NCBI GenBank assembly: GCA_963383645.1
Contig: OY726560.1
Location: 148,371,052-148,435,051, forward strand
Direction of reading: 5' to 3'
Source of the DNA: Muscardinus avellanarius
Lineage: Eukaryota > Chordata > Mammalia > Rodentia > Gliridae
DNA length: 64,000 nucleotides
Shown here: one piece after another, positions 11,590-22,974 of the stretch
Layout: every line of letters begins with the position of its first letter
Position numbering within the stretch: the first letter of the stretch is position 1
The notes under the pieces: model-generated
The model's database searches: none
What the model saw: only the letters and a program-made list of their open reading frames with translations
Told to the model about the DNA's origin: nothing
Translations under genes and position numbers: made by a program

Positions 11590-11725
11590 TCTGTCCGAAC
11601 CAGACAGGACTCTATCCTGGGACTCAGTTTCTACAAACGAATGGAGCTAGCAACTGTCCCACTCACAGGGTTGCTATGGAGACTATGAGGGAAGACCTAT
11701 ATGAAAGCTCCAGCACTGACCAGGG
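11590..11725 (+). repeat. MIR-like remnant
   Basis: CTCACAGGGTTGCTATGGAGACTATGAGGG followed by CAAATAGGTGCTCA matches the 3' half of MIR. Confidence 0.55.
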
Positions 11726-11934
11726 TACCAAATAGGTGCTCAAGAGCACAGTCCTGCCCTCCCTTCCCCACACCCAGAGCATAAATGCTGGTCGAGGGCT
11801 TCCTACTGAATCTCCCATCTGCCCTCTGTCCTGACCCATCGCAGGTGAGCCCCAGGGACCACTTCAAACCAGCAGGGCGGCCCTCAGCACCCAGGCCCCT
11901 GGTGGCCAGGTCACCTCCCGCTTGGGTGTTGAAA

Positions 11935-12360
11935 CGTACACCAATTCTCAGATCCAAGAACTCTACTCCCATCACTTCATCCATAAGAAATGAGTGTCTG
12001 TGTCCACAAGATGTGTTCCAGAAAGCTCCATAGCATTCTTTCTTCATAATAGCCCCAAACTGGAAAGAATCCAAACATCAACCCACAGAACACAAGGTGT
12101 GGCACATCCTTGCAATGCTCAGCAACAAAAGAGGGAGCTGACTCTGTGAACACCCAACAGCAGGAACAAGTCTCAAAAGCACCCAGAGGGCAAAAGACCC
12201 TGGACGAGAAAGCGTGCACGCTCTACACCTCCGTGCATGGAAAGCTCGGGAACAGGCTCAGCTAGCTTAGGGGGTAGATGGGGACCGGGAAAGGGCACAG
12301 AGAACATTCTAGAGGAATAAAATTGGCCTGTACTTTGACTGGGATGGTAGTTACAGCATA
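11935..12360 (+). mobile_element. Old L1M ORF2 3' end / 3' UTR remnant
   Basis: The words CTTCATAATAGCCCCAAACTGGAAAGAATCC, CAACAGCAGGAACAAGTCTC and ACTTTGACTGGGATGGTAGTTACA are typical of the ORF2-to-3' UTR boundary of ancient L1s. Coding is destroyed by indels and stops. Confidence 0.75.
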
Positions 12361-12361
12361 T

Positions 12362-12830
12362 CCTTTCCTACTGTTGCTATAACAAATTACTCCCAGGTTA
12401 GTGACTTAAACCAACCAAGTTTATTCTCAAACATTTCTGAAGGTTAGCAGTCCGCCATGGGTCTTAGTGGGCCAGAGTCAAGATGTCGGCAGGGCTAGTA
12501 CCCTCTGTGGGTCAGGGGATGAGGAGACCCCATTTCTTGCCTTCCCCAGCTTCTACAGTTCATCTGCATTCCTCGGCTCATGTTCCCTCCTCCAGCCTCA
12601 AAGCCAGAAAGTCTCAGATTTGAAGAGTGTTCAAGTCCTTTGCTTCCAATGTCCCTGCATCTCTCTTGCACTAATTAGGGCCCCCATGGTTACACCGGCC
12701 CACCCAGGTGATCCAGGATAACCTCCCCATCCCAAGGCCCTTCATATATTAGCTCTCGCAAAGCTCTTCTGCCACATAAGGTAGCACATTAGGAATATGT
12801 TCTGGGGTGTTGAAGGCATGAATATTGTCA
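12362..12830 (-). mobile_element. MLT1-type MaLR LTR
   Basis: CTGTTGCTATAACAAATTACTCCCAGGTTAGTGACTTAAA begins the reverse complement of an MLT1-like LTR. AAGATGTCGGCAGGGCTAGTACC, CTTCCCCAGCTTCTA and CCCACCCAGGTGATCCAGGATAACCTCC follow in the expected order. It is a solitary LTR with no internal genes. Confidence 0.75.
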
Positions 12831-12835
12831 TGATC

Positions 12836-13092
12836 CAGTTGGGCTGCTATAAGAAAATACCATAAACTGGATGACTTAAGTACAACAGAAATAGGCCGGG
12901 CGTGGTGGCACACACTTGTAATCCCAGCACTTGGGAGGCTGAGACAGGATGATTGCAAAGGTTCAAAGCCAGCCTCGGCTAAATAGTGAGGCTCTCAGCA
13001 ACTTAGTGAGACCCTGTTTCCAAATAAAATGAAAATAATAAGTCTGGGAGTGTAGCCTGAAGGTAGAAAGCCTCTGGGTTCCATCCCCAGCA

Positions 13093-13143
<51 letters not shown>

Positions 13144-13475
13144 AAAAACAGAAGTTAGTATCTCAGTTCTGGAGGCTGGGAAGTCCAAGTTTAAGTAAGG
13201 CATGGGTAAATTCAGTGACATGTGAGGTCTGCTCTCTGGGTAACAGATTGTACCCTCTCCCCTTGATGTCACATGATGGAAGGGGCAGAGGAGCTCTCTG
13301 GGACCTCTTTTACAGTCCTTCCAGAGCCTGATAACCTCCCAGAGAGCTCACCTGCTCATAGCATCATCTTGGTGATTAGGTTTCAACATAAGAACCTGGG
13401 GGGGACCAACAGTCAGACCAGAGCAGACATATTGGGGGGCATTATTCTGCCCCAAATACATAGACATGTGCACAT
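12836..13475 (-). mobile_element. Second MaLR LTR, split by a SINE
   Basis: The LTR runs from TGGGCTGCTATAAGAAAATACCATAAACTGGATGACTT at its 3' (left) end, is interrupted at about 12894-13150, and resumes with TCTCAGTTCTGGAGGCTGGGAAGTCC to GATTAGGTTTCAACATAAGAACC. The two parts join logically once the SINE is removed. Confidence 0.8.
12894..13150 (+). mobile_element. B1-dID SINE with (CA)n tail, nested in LTR
   Basis: Complete dimer starting GGCCGGGCGTGGTGGCACAC. The 3' tail is a (CA)22-like microsatellite (13095-13139) and a short A run. Flanks share AACAGAA, a probable short target-site duplication, which dates it after the MaLR LTR. Confidence 0.9.
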
Positions 13476-13941
13476 GTTAAAAACCATGTGATGTATGCTA
13501 AACATTTGTGTGCCTCATGGGACAAAGTAGACCAAGGATGATGATAATAAGGAGCAAACAGAAGGTGCTGGTCCCTGGGCTGCAGAGGCCATGCCCCTTG
13601 TGAGGCTTTGCCCTGGGCCCGCAACCTCCCGCTGCCTCCTCCTGCCCACCCCGTACCAATACTCTGCTCTGTGCAAAAGGACATGTAACGAGGAATAAAT
13701 CCTCTCACACAGATGGCAAGAGGCAGAGCTGACATGAATGCTGGTCCGATGACTCCAAACCCATGATCCACCTGCTCCCAAGGTCACCAAAGTCCCCTGC
13801 TACAAGAGGCAGGAAGGTGACCCAAAGGAGAGAGAGATGGACTCTGATGCCCCACTACTGCTGTGATGTGCATCAAAAGTCCCCTTCACAGTGCCCTAAG
13901 AAAAACTGGTGCAACTGAGATTTTAAAAACAAAATAACTAA
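13476..13941. other. Unannotated sequence
   Basis: No named repeat or exon seen. Confidence 0.4.
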
Positions 13942-14262
13942 GCCAGACGTGGTGGCGCACGCTTGTAATCCCAGCATTCAGGAGTCTGAGACCTAAGGAT
14001 CATGGTTTGAAGACAGCCTCGGCTACTTAGTGAGGCCCTCTGCAACTCAGTGAGGCTCTGTTTCGAAATAAAGAATAAAAAATAAGGCTGGGGGTGTAGC
14101 TCAGAGGTAGAATTCTCCTGTGTTCCATCCCCAGTACTGCAAAAAATCAAAACAAAACAAAGAATTAAAAATAGAGCAGGGGATGTAGCTTGAAGATCGA
14201 ATGGCCCTGGGTTCCATCCTCAGACCCGCAAAAAAATAAATAAATAAGTAAATATTTATATA
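13942..14262 (+). mobile_element. SINE with an extra ID unit (B1-ID-ID)
   Basis: A normal subfamily A dimer (13942-14145) is followed, after an A-rich linker, by a second ID-like unit at about 14168-14262: AGCAGGGGATGTAGCTTGAAGATCGAATGGCC...GGTTCCATCCTCAGACCC. The unit ends in an AAATAAATAAAT tail. The second unit lacks its own B1 half, so the structure is effectively trimeric. Confidence 0.85.
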
Positions 14263-14999
14263 AATAATAAATAAGCAGGAAAAGCTGCGCAAGGGCTGGA
14301 AAAGGCCCGATGAGACCGTGTAAAATGTCTCCGGCCCTGTTCTCCATCTGCAGGGTCAAGGGCGCTCTAGCTCCACCCACAGAGGAGGCAGAAACCCAGA
14401 CTTCTGTGTGAACCCACTCATTCTTTTTAATTACAGACAATAAATCCAAATTGTCCACGCTAACAGATGAGCAAGCATTTTTCTGCAGGCCCTCAGCATT
14501 CCCGTGTGCACCTTCCACAGCCCCCACTATGCCCCAGTGGACAGCAGGCTCGCCATGGCAGAGTAAGCTCTGCCCTTCATGGGGCAGGAAGCGAAGCTGC
14601 CCTGTGACCAGGGACCTGGAGTGACCAGAGGCCCTGCACCTGCAGCCAGCTGCTCTGCCTGCTCCCACCCACCAGCATCCACCTCCCAGGTGAAGGGCTA
14701 GGTCTCCCAGACCCTCTGCCACTTGGCCCAGCGCCCAGCTGAGGCACCTGACGGCTCCTCAATATCTGGGGGCGGGGTCACCCCTGCCCAGGCAGGCACA
14801 TTCTTGACCGAGTAGCCCCAGCTGCCGCACCTCTGCACCAGCCCTGAACTCTGGGAAGAGATCTCCAGCCACAGTGCCAGCGCTGACCTTAGACAGCCCT
14901 GCTCCCACCCTTCCGGCCCTCTGGATGGCTGGTGTCGGAACCCCTGGGTCTTGGAAAATGGCTTTCTTGTGGTTTGGGACAAGGCCGCTAGGGAATGTC
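14263..14999. other. Unannotated GC-rich sequence
   Basis: No gene or repeat recognised. Minus-strand open frames of 60-185 codons here run into the adjoining SINE and are unlikely to be genes. Confidence 0.4.
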
Positions 15000-15165
15000 A
15001 CAGATATCATCCAGGACAGAGATTAAGAACATATGCTATGGGCTCCGGAACCATCAGGCCATCGCCACCCACTCTCCTCCTGAACCGTGACCTTTCCAGC
15101 CTGGCTGTCCTCATCTATAAAGGGAGGAGGTGCCTGCCTGCCCTAAGATGTGGGGTTCATGAAAG
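15000..15165 (+). repeat. MIR remnant
   Basis: It has GATTAAGAACATATGCTATGGGCTC, CTGAACCGTGACCTTTCCAGCCTGGCTGTCCTCATCTATAAAGGG in MIR order. Confidence 0.6.
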
Positions 15166-15184
15166 GCACCTATATCTTTCCTTT

Positions 15185-15500
15185 TATTTCCTCCTCCTCC
15201 TTCTCTTCCTCCTCCTCCTCCTCCTCTTCCTCCTTCTCCTCCTCCTTCTTCTCTCTTCTCTCGCTCTCGCTCTTGCTCTTTTTCTAGTACTGGAAATTCA
15301 ACTCAGGGGCATTCTACTTCTGAGCTATACTCCTAGCCCTATTTTTATTTATCTTATTTTCTTTTATTTACTTTGAAACAGAATCTCATTGAGTTGCCGA
15401 GGGTTTTGCAAAATTGCTGAGGCTGGCCTCCGATCTGTGATTCTCCTGTGTCAGCCTCCCAAGTCCTGGGATGACAGGTGTGGGCCGCCACTCTCGGCTT
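15185..15500 (-). mobile_element. B1-dID SINE with (TCC)n/(TCTC)n tail
   Basis: Dimer in minus orientation (ID half CTAGTACTGGAAATTCAACTCAGGGG; B1 half ending GGTGTGGGCCGCCACTCTCGGC). Its 3' tail is now a pyrimidine satellite at 15185-15278. Confidence 0.87.
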
Positions 15501-15889
15501 TTCTCCATATGCAGGGGAGTTTGGAAGGCTCAACACCAAGGGGTTAACAGGGGTTGCCTGTGGTGTGGGGCCTGTTCCTTCCTTCCTTCCTTTTGATTAC
15601 ATTTTCTAAAATGGACATGAAATGCTTCTGTCCTAAGAGCCAGAATTATCTCCGCTTTTACCGAGTACCTGCCCAGGAGACGGTGGCCTCCTGAGGCCTC
15701 ACTGGGTGCCACAGCCTGAGGACCCCCACTGTTTCCTGGCTGCAGCACTGTCCTGCCCAGACCTTGCCGGCTCCCGTCTCCCCAGCCTCCGACAGCTCCT
15801 AGGAACCACCTGGCCCCAGACCCCCGGGGCCAATTCTCTGCCCAGTGACTCCTCAGTGACTCTCCCGGTGTCCTTGTGGCCGAGGCTTA
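15501..15889. other. Unannotated sequence
   Basis: Short TTCC run at about 15577-15592; otherwise nothing recognised. Confidence 0.4.
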
Positions 15890-16015
15890 TTTCTCAGTTC
15901 CACCGTCCATATGAGAAAACAGAAGCTCAGAAGGCTTCTCTAACAGTAAATGCAGAGCTGAAGACCCAGGACTTGAACTGGTCCCCAGATACTACACCAC
16001 CTTCCGGAGAGAGCA
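15890..16015 (-). repeat. MIR remnant
   Basis: CCATATGAGAAAACAGAAGCTCAGAAGG...GACCCAGGACTTGAACTGG is the reverse complement of the MIR core. Confidence 0.5.
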
Positions 16016-17188
16016 CAGGTCAGAGACCCCGCCAGAAGGGGCTTTTGAACTGCCCTGCCCACCCAAGCCCCAGGAGATACTTGGGAAGCTGTTTCTGGCC
16101 TCAACCTTGACCCCACTCCCCACTGCCCTCTAGCTAAAGTAATCCATCCTCAGAGCCACAACAGACATCCTGCCAGTGGGCAGAGCCTCGGGAGGGGCTG
16201 AGGTCCTGGCTCCATCACTGGTCCCCAGCTTCCCACCTGCTGTACCAGAGGATGTAAGCACTGACACTGGGGGAAGGTCCGGTGTTCTACTGCCAAATCT
16301 AAGAGCCAACCTGGTGCTGGGAAGGGCACCAGGCATGGATGACCACATGGCCCCAACAGACTCTGAGCCCTGCGAGGAGGAAAATTGGGAAGCGGAGGGC
16401 GCCTCAAAATATAAGCACAATCACAGGTGGAAGCAGATTCACAATTTCTCTTAGGAAGAAGCCAGTTAGGAGCACAGGGCTGGGACGCCTGGTGCAGGAG
16501 GAGATTCCTGGGAGCCGGTGGGGCCACTATCTTGAAACACAAAACCCTGAGCTTCCGGTGAGTCCCAGACAAGCTACCAGCCCACAGCCGCAGTCACTGT
16601 GTTCAGCGTCTGTGATTCTTTGGCAGTTTATTTCAGCCCCGTTGCTAATCCTGCATTAGAAAGTGGCTCCTCCCTCCCCAGCCCATCCCACCCTCCAAGA
16701 CTGTAAAAGGCCCCAGTGTGTTCTTTAGCAGCCTTGCAGGCTATGGGTGGCTGTCCTCCACGGGAACGCAGCTGCATTTCCCTAATCTCAGAGAGGACGT
16801 CAGTTGTTCCGAGTATTCACTCAACAAACAAGGTTTAGATGCAAAAACTAAGCCAAATGGCGCAAGAACTCTGGCATCCCATGGTTCCTTACTAAACCCC
16901 ATCCTGCAGCCTGGGCTCCCTTCCCAAGCACCACATCCCCTGGCATGTGGGATTTGGGGGTCTCATTAGGGAACGCTCATCAGATGCCCAAGGAGTGCGG
17001 TGTTGGGATGAATCGGCGGCCCTTGTGAGTTCACATCTGAATGAAATTAACAAACCCAAAGGAAAGATGGACCAACAGCTTCTGCCGTCTCTCAGTCGCT
17101 CCCTTCCCGGGTCTGTGTCCATCTCTCCCTTCTCCTCCATCTCTGTTACTCCTCCCTCACCCCACACATGCAGAGCTATGTGCGTGCG
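16016..17188. other. Unannotated sequence
   Basis: GC-rich mixed sequence with several overlapping 80-140 codon open frames on both strands. None shows a domain, and the mutual overlap argues against coding. Confidence 0.4.
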
Positions 17189-17231
<43 letters not shown>

Positions 17232-17331
17232 AGAAGCCATTTCTGAGTTAAGTCTAGCAGGATCCCACAAGCAGCCAGCAGCACTGAGTCCTTGCTGAGT
17301 CTCCAGCACCCCCCCCCCACACACACACACA
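17189..17331. repeat. Two (CA)n tracts
   Basis: A CA run at 17191-17229 is preceded by alternating GTGCGTGCGCGTAC (a purine-pyrimidine stretch). A shorter C-run plus CA tract lies at about 17310-17331. Confidence 0.95.
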
Positions 17332-17404
17332 CTAGCCTGCCTTGTGATAAGAGCCAAAAGTTTGATCTGTTTGGGTAAGCTACCCTCCACGCCCATGGCC
17401 CCTG

Positions 17405-17757
17405 CCAGGCTTTGAATGTGTTCCCCAAAAGTTCATGTATGGAAAACTGAATCCCCAAATTCATATGCTTGTGATATTTGGGTGTGTAGTACTTGTGACA
17501 CTTTGGGAGTAATCAGGATTGGACGAGGTCAGGAGGGTGGGACCCCTGATGGCATCAGTGGCTTTATAAGATGAGAACAAGAGACAGGAGCGAGCATGCC
17601 TGCTCTGTCTGCCAATGTGCTGCCCTCCCCCGCCATGTTATGATGCCCCAAGAAGGAATTTCTCAGCCTCCCAAATCTGGAGTCAAATAAACCTCTATTC
17701 TTTATAAACAACCCATCTTAGTCATTTTGTTGCAGAAACTGAAAGCGGACTGATACA
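17405..17757 (+). mobile_element. MaLR-type solitary LTR
   Basis: TTTGAATGTGTTCCCCAAAAGTTCATGTATGG is the LTR start. ATGGCATCAGTGGCTTTATAAGA, then GGAGTCAAATAAACCTCTATTCTTTATAAAC (polyadenylation region) and AAAGCGGACTGATACAA (LTR end) follow. The order matches ERVL-MaLR (MST/MLT1-like) LTRs. Confidence 0.82.
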
Positions 17758-18319
17758 ATCTCCTCTGGGGATGCCATCTCAAACCACAAGACCCAAGCTG
17801 GGTGCTGCCACCCCATGAGCCCCTCCCAGGTCCTGGCCACCCCCAGTATTCACTCAGCGGCCAGAGTCTTGGCCTGCACTGAGGACTAGAATGCAACCTG
17901 TTGCCAGCAGGTGTGCTTGTCAGCTTGCTGCCGCTTTCTAGGATTCTGTTTTTTCAAACAGGAAGAGGTGACTCAGAAAACACTGCCAGCCCCCACCACC
18001 CTCCAGCTTTAACCATTTCTCACTCTGACAAAGTCAAATGAACTGGCGTGCTAATGACAAATAAAGACCCAAGGCTGTGTAGCAATTGTTCTCCCGGGAC
18101 CCTAGCAATTCAGTGGTCCTAGGAGGACTCAATTTAGCAAGCAGTAACACCACTCCATATACACACACAAACAAAAGCAAACTGTGGATCTGAAGAAGTG
18201 CTGTCACATTTTTATTTTGCTAAGAGCAGACACTAGAACATTTTTTTATTATTAAACCTATTATCTGCTGCTGCCTTCAATTTATAAAAGAAGGGAAAAT
18301 TGGACTATACCAGTTATCT
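17758..18319. other. Unannotated sequence, AT-rich from 18000
   Basis: The stretch at 18020-18110 contains GTGCTAATGACAAATAAAGACC and GCAATTGTTCTC. It looks unlike the surrounding repeats and could be conserved non-coding DNA; nothing else can be said. Confidence 0.35.
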
Positions 18320-18590
18320 ACTATTGAAATTTTTTTTCACTCCAAAATTCAGTGGCTCAAAATACCCAGTGATGGGTACAGAATCCCACAATTTGGGCTT
18401 CTCTTATATGGAGTCAATTCGTGTGGCGGAAGTCCCTGAAGGCTTGACTGGCACTCGGTGGTCCAAGCAGCCTCGCCCATGTTTGAAACTTGGCTGGGCC
18501 CTCAGGTTCCCCTCTCAGTCACCTCCAGCAAGACAACCTGGATTTTCTAAGTAGCTGAGTGACAGCTAGGCGAGTCCCAACACACTGGCA
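18320..18590. repeat. Decayed interspersed repeat, family uncertain
   Basis: ACTCCAAAATTCAGTGGCTCAAAATACC and CCCTGAAGGCTTGACTGGCACTCGGTGGTCC resemble a widespread ancient mammalian LTR-type repeat. I cannot name it with confidence. Confidence 0.4.
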
Positions 18591-18599
18591 GACACTGAC

Positions 18600-18886
18600 A
18601 TTGTTTTGGGAGGTTGAATGTCACCCAAGCTACATGCTTGGTCCCCAGAGTGACCAAGTAGAGCCTTTTAAAGGTAGGACCTGGTGAGAGGTCCACAGGT
18701 CACTGGCAGGGTGTGCCTTTGAAGGAACTGTAGGACCCTGCTCTCTCTCGGCCCTACCAGAGACATAAAGTAATGAGTCTGCTGATCATACTCTGAACCT
18801 CTAAAACCAGGAGCCAAAATAATGTTTCTCTTTAAAGTTAGTTATATCAAGTATTTTGCTATAGTGAAGAAAGCTGACTAACACAG
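18600..18886 (+). mobile_element. THE1/MST-like MaLR LTR
   Basis: From TGTTTTGGGAGGTTGAATGTCACCC through GTAGGACCTGGTGAGAGG and AGCCAAAATAATGTTTCTCTTTAAAGTTAG to GCTGACTAACACA. This is the usual layout of a MaLR LTR, including its AATAAA-like polyadenylation region and terminal ACA. Confidence 0.75.
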
Positions 18887-19929
18887 GTAATATCAAGCTT
18901 AGTTCCAAGTTTGCCGGTGTCCTATTGGCCAAAACAATTCACATGGCTGAGCCCTGAGTCCAGGTGGGAGGAGACCACACAGTTGTGTGAGCACCTGGAG
19001 GCGTGATTTATTGTATTTATTATCTGTCACAGGACACACATTCCATCTCTCTTGAGATAGAATAAATTTACCTTTGTGAAAACCTACAACACAGCCCTCC
19101 CAGACCACTGTAGGCTTCATTCACCATGGCCCCATGGCTCACTAGCCCAAAGGCTGGCGTCTGGAGAATGCAAGACTTAGCAATTACCACATTCTTTCCA
19201 GTTGAGTCAGAGGTGGCCACAGAGTCCATCTCAGAATACTACAGGGCTCTGCAGACAGCCTCCTCCCTAAAGGTCAGAAATGGCAGGCAAGGTTCAAGAC
19301 CAGCATCGCTTACTTAGCTAAGGACTTTATCTGCACAATGAAAGTTACCTTTGAAAAAACAACACTCAGCCTAAAGGAACATGGCACAAATCAAGTGTGT
19401 GTGACCAAGATGCCTGCCCCAGTGGTGAACTCCAAGCACTGTGGCCACATCAGGAGCAGGAGCCTTTCCAGTCCTCAAACCACACCCTCCCGGGGGCTTT
19501 CTTTACCATCTCCCAAGTGCCAGGCGATGTGTCTCCTGGGACAGGGTCCCCAGACATCCTGACACAGGTAGCCATCGGACTCTCTTTGGGGCCATGCCTT
19601 ACTAGCCCTGGCTCTCGAGGGACCTTTCACAAATGTCAAGCATCTTGCCTCTCAGTTCAGTAAGTTCTCAGCCTAAACCTGGCAATGCTTCCCAGTCCTA
19701 GGCCTGACCAAGGGCACTCTGCAGGTCCCACCCCTCCCCTCTCGGTCCAGGTAGGAGAGCCTAGGAAGGTCCTCCAGAGCCCACTCCCAACCCTGGCTAT
19801 AACAGCCTCAGGGCACAGGCTGGGGTCCTGTCACTGGATAAACCTCTGAAGGTCCCTCCTGCACAGGGCACCGTCCGAGCCTTGGGACGTCCTACAGTGG
19901 AGGGGGCCTCTACAGACCTGAGGAATCCT
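18887..19929. other. Unannotated sequence
   Basis: No named repeat or exon recognised. Confidence 0.4.
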
Positions 19930-20100
19930 GCACGCGAAATCTCTGCATGATGGAATCCTCCCGAGTGGGAAATATCCTAGGTGTCGATGTGACAGAGGTT
20001 GCATAACTATATACGTTTGTCAGAACTCATGGAACGGTACACCTCAAAAGCACGAGTCCCACTTTATATAACTTAGACCTCCGTAAACTTGGCTTTTAAG
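19930..20100 (+). mobile_element. Old L1M 3' UTR remnant
   Basis: ATCTCTGCATGATGGAATCC, GGTGTCGATGTGACAGAGGTTGCATAACTATATACG, TCATGGAACGGTACACCTCAAAAG and TATATAACTTAGACCTCCGTAAACTTG follow the ancient L1M tail in order. Confidence 0.75.
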
Positions 20101-20249
20101 AATTCTCCCAGCAGGAAACCGCACCTACTTAGCCAACTCTACTTCCTAATACAATCCCGAGCACCTGCGTGTGCCCAGTGGGCTATAAACAATGAGAACA
20201 ATGCCTAACGTTGAACACACGCATTTTGTGTTCATGTCGGTTCTGGGGG

Positions 20250-20437
20250 TTTGTTGGTTTGATATTGGAGACTGAACCCAGGGCCGTTCTACCTCTGAGC
20301 TATACCCCTCCTCACCCCATTTAATTTTGAAACAGAGCCTTCCTAAGTTGCTGAGGCTGGGCTCCAACCTGTGATCCTGCTGTCTCAGCTTCACAAGTAC
20401 TGGGATTCCAGGTGTGCACCACCATCATCCTGCCTTG
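20250..20437 (-). mobile_element. B1-dID SINE
   Basis: Diverged dimer: GATATTGGAGACTGAACCCAGGGCCG (ID half) then TTGCTGAGGCTGGGCTCCAACC...GGTGTGCACCACCATC (B1 half). Confidence 0.85.
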
Positions 20438-20464
20438 GGCCGGATCTTTTTACAGTTGACAGTC

Positions 20465-20800
20465 TAACTTTCAGGACGGTCCTGAGAGGTGTGGCTAACT
20501 ACACTTTTCGGGTGAGAACACAGGGTTCAGAGAGGTTGATTAACTTGCTCAGGCCAAGATAGGAAGACCAAGCAGTCCTCGGATGGGAGCCAGGACTCAT
20601 CCAGAACTCTTTAAATTTTACTAGGCTTGTTCCACCCCCCACGCCCCAAGGTGTCCATCCCATACAAGCTGCCAGGCGTAGTGTGCTGTGTCCTTTAACA
20701 CTTCACTGAGGCCCAGAGAGGCTAAATGACTTGTCTGAAGCCACTGGTAAAGAGATGCCAGAATCTGAACCAAGCCCTGCTGGGTTCCAAAGTCTACTCT
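20465..20800 (-). repeat. Two MIR remnants
   Basis: Reverse-complement MIR cores occur at about 20465-20620 (GGTTCAGAGAGGTTGATTAACTTGCTCAGG) and about 20680-20800 (GCCCAGAGAGGCTAAATGACTTGTCTGAAGCCACTGG). Confidence 0.65.
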
Positions 20801-22289
20801 GCCTTAGTACCCACAAAGGAGACCTGGGGTCTCTTCCACCCCATTCTGTGGGCTAAGCCATCTCCAAAGGAACTTCCTGGCCCTGGGTGACCCCCCTCCC
20901 CCCAGCCCTGCCTGTCCCCACCTATTCTAGCAGGTGCCCTGGCAAAGACTACCAGAGCTAGCCCCAAGGGATGGACTGTTGCTAAAGACATCTTGCCAAG
21001 GCTGGTCAGAAGCAGGAAGACGCAAGGGCTACAGATGAGGGCCTTCCAAGGACATCTGTGCAGCTCCAGGAGCCTGGTACGAAGGAACTGGACACACACA
21101 GCTTTCCCAGACATACCGGGGGAGCAGCTGAGGAATTAGGGCTACAGGAAAGCGGGTGCACTGAGCCCATGGCCTGGCTCCTCTGCACAGCCTCCTTCCC
21201 GGGGTCTGCTCAAGTCCCACCATGTGGCCTTGTGGGCGCAGCCAAGGAGAACATGCCATGGCTGGTCACCGAGGAACCAGTGGCCAGGATGATTAGGTAG
21301 CTGACCCTGGGACAGTCATCCCTGGCCAGAGAATATGATGAGAGGGGAAAACCTAAAGGGACTCATTGTCCAGTGTCAAAGAGTGACCACTGGTGGCCCA
21401 GTGAGCCATGTGCAGTATGATGTTCCTAGACAAGGGCTGCACATTCATAAAAGAGATGGAAAGTATGTTCTTCTGTCCTTTCATGGAGGAATTACTTTTC
21501 CATCCTAAGGGTGTCATGCCACAGGGGGTAGGTGGCCACTGGGTCCCTGCAGTGAACAGCCCATGGCATGTTCTCCTGATGCATCTGGGCCCTGCTGTGT
21601 CCATGGGCACAGGCCAGCTGGCCCCATTTGAAGAAACCATGGGCACTGGGAGAGAAAGACAGAAAAACAGACAGATGGCAGGTCTTTGGAGAACCAGAAT
21701 TTGTCACTTCAACAGAAGCAGTTCAACACTGGCCCCGCAGGTGGGAAGCATGTAAAGCGGCCCGCAGGGAGGAAGATGGTGACAGGCAGGCAACGCAGAC
21801 CTAAGGAAAGGGGCCGGGGACCGCCAGGCCCCCACTGCTCACTCCACCAAGACCCAGCAGCATGGTTGGGTTCCAGCAGCACCCAGGAACCTCACCTTAA
21901 AGTCACCGTTTTGACTTCCTGTAGCTAGAGAAAGCTTAGTTACCTGCCACCCTAATGAATGGCCTTTTAAAAGAGACCTTGTGCCAAGGACAAGGCCCAG
22001 GGAGGAAGATGGGCAGCCACCGAGGCCAGGTGGAGGATCGATGCAGAAGGCAGACCGGAAAGGCAATTTGACATCAGAAAAGGCAATTTCACATCACCCC
22101 TCTTTCCTCTGAGTTAACCTCTATTTTTTCAAACACTGTTTCAAAATGTGGCTGCTGCAGAGAGGGACAAAGTATCAATGACTTAAGGGCAAAGAGGTTT
22201 AGATCATCACACCATCCATCTCTGACTGATGAGAAATGGCTACCAAATTCTGAGACCACCTCTGGATTTAGCCAAGAAGGTTGTCCAGG
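20801..22289. other. Unannotated sequence with an imperfect inverted repeat
   Basis: Arms at about 21238-21287 and 21534-21585 share GAGAACATGCCATGG on opposite strands, plus a nearby CCAGTGGCCA. A 21-bp imperfect tandem duplication (GGCAATTTGACATCA / GGCAATTTCACATCA) is at 22063-22097. No gene recognised. Confidence 0.5.
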
Positions 22290-22480
22290 GAATCAGCAGA
22301 CTGGATTCTCATCCTGGCTTTGCCAAGGGATCTGGGGGTGTGGGGGACCATGTCTTCGCTCCCTGAGCTCAGTTTGTTCATCTGGAAAATGAGAGGAAGG
22401 GGCAGTCCCTATGCCTGACAACCCAGGTCCCCTCTGGCTGTAGATGCCACCATGAGCTCTGTGTTCTAACAATAGCTCCG
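22290..22480 (+). repeat. MIR SINE
   Basis: GGATTCTCATCCTGGCTTTGCC, then CCCTGAGCTCAGTTTGTTCATCTGGAAAATGAGAGG, fits the MIR consensus. Confidence 0.7.
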
Positions 22481-22974
22481 ATTCCTCTTTGGGAACAGGA
22501 CTCCTGACATCTGTGCCATTTCCTAACTACTAACTGAGATGGCCCCTAGTGAACAATGAAAAAGGAAAAGAAAAGAAGGAAGTGACGAGAGGAATTTAGC
22601 CTCTAGTCCAAGGAAATTTAGCCCAAGGAAACCTGGGGGGACGAACAAAGAGAGGCCGGCGGGGGACTGGAGTTGGCAGCCTTTAGTAGAAAGGCCTGGT
22701 CTGCTGTGTCTCCCCACAGGAGCTGTTCTTCCTCACAGAGAAGCCAGCAAGACTGATTTACAGCAAGACTTACAGAACAGCAAGGCAGATTACAGATAAT
22801 CGGAGGCAACAAGACAAGGGAATCATCTTATGACCAGTTGGTAGGAGGCAAGAGACACTGGCAAAACTCACGTCCCTCTGGGGTGCTGGGTGGGTTGAAG
22901 GAAGCGGAGCCTCATCTTACTGAACCCCCTCCCCTCCTGACCCCTCAGTTTTCTGACATTAAAATTGGAACACA
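22481..22974. other. Unannotated sequence
   Basis: No named repeat or exon seen. Confidence 0.4.
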
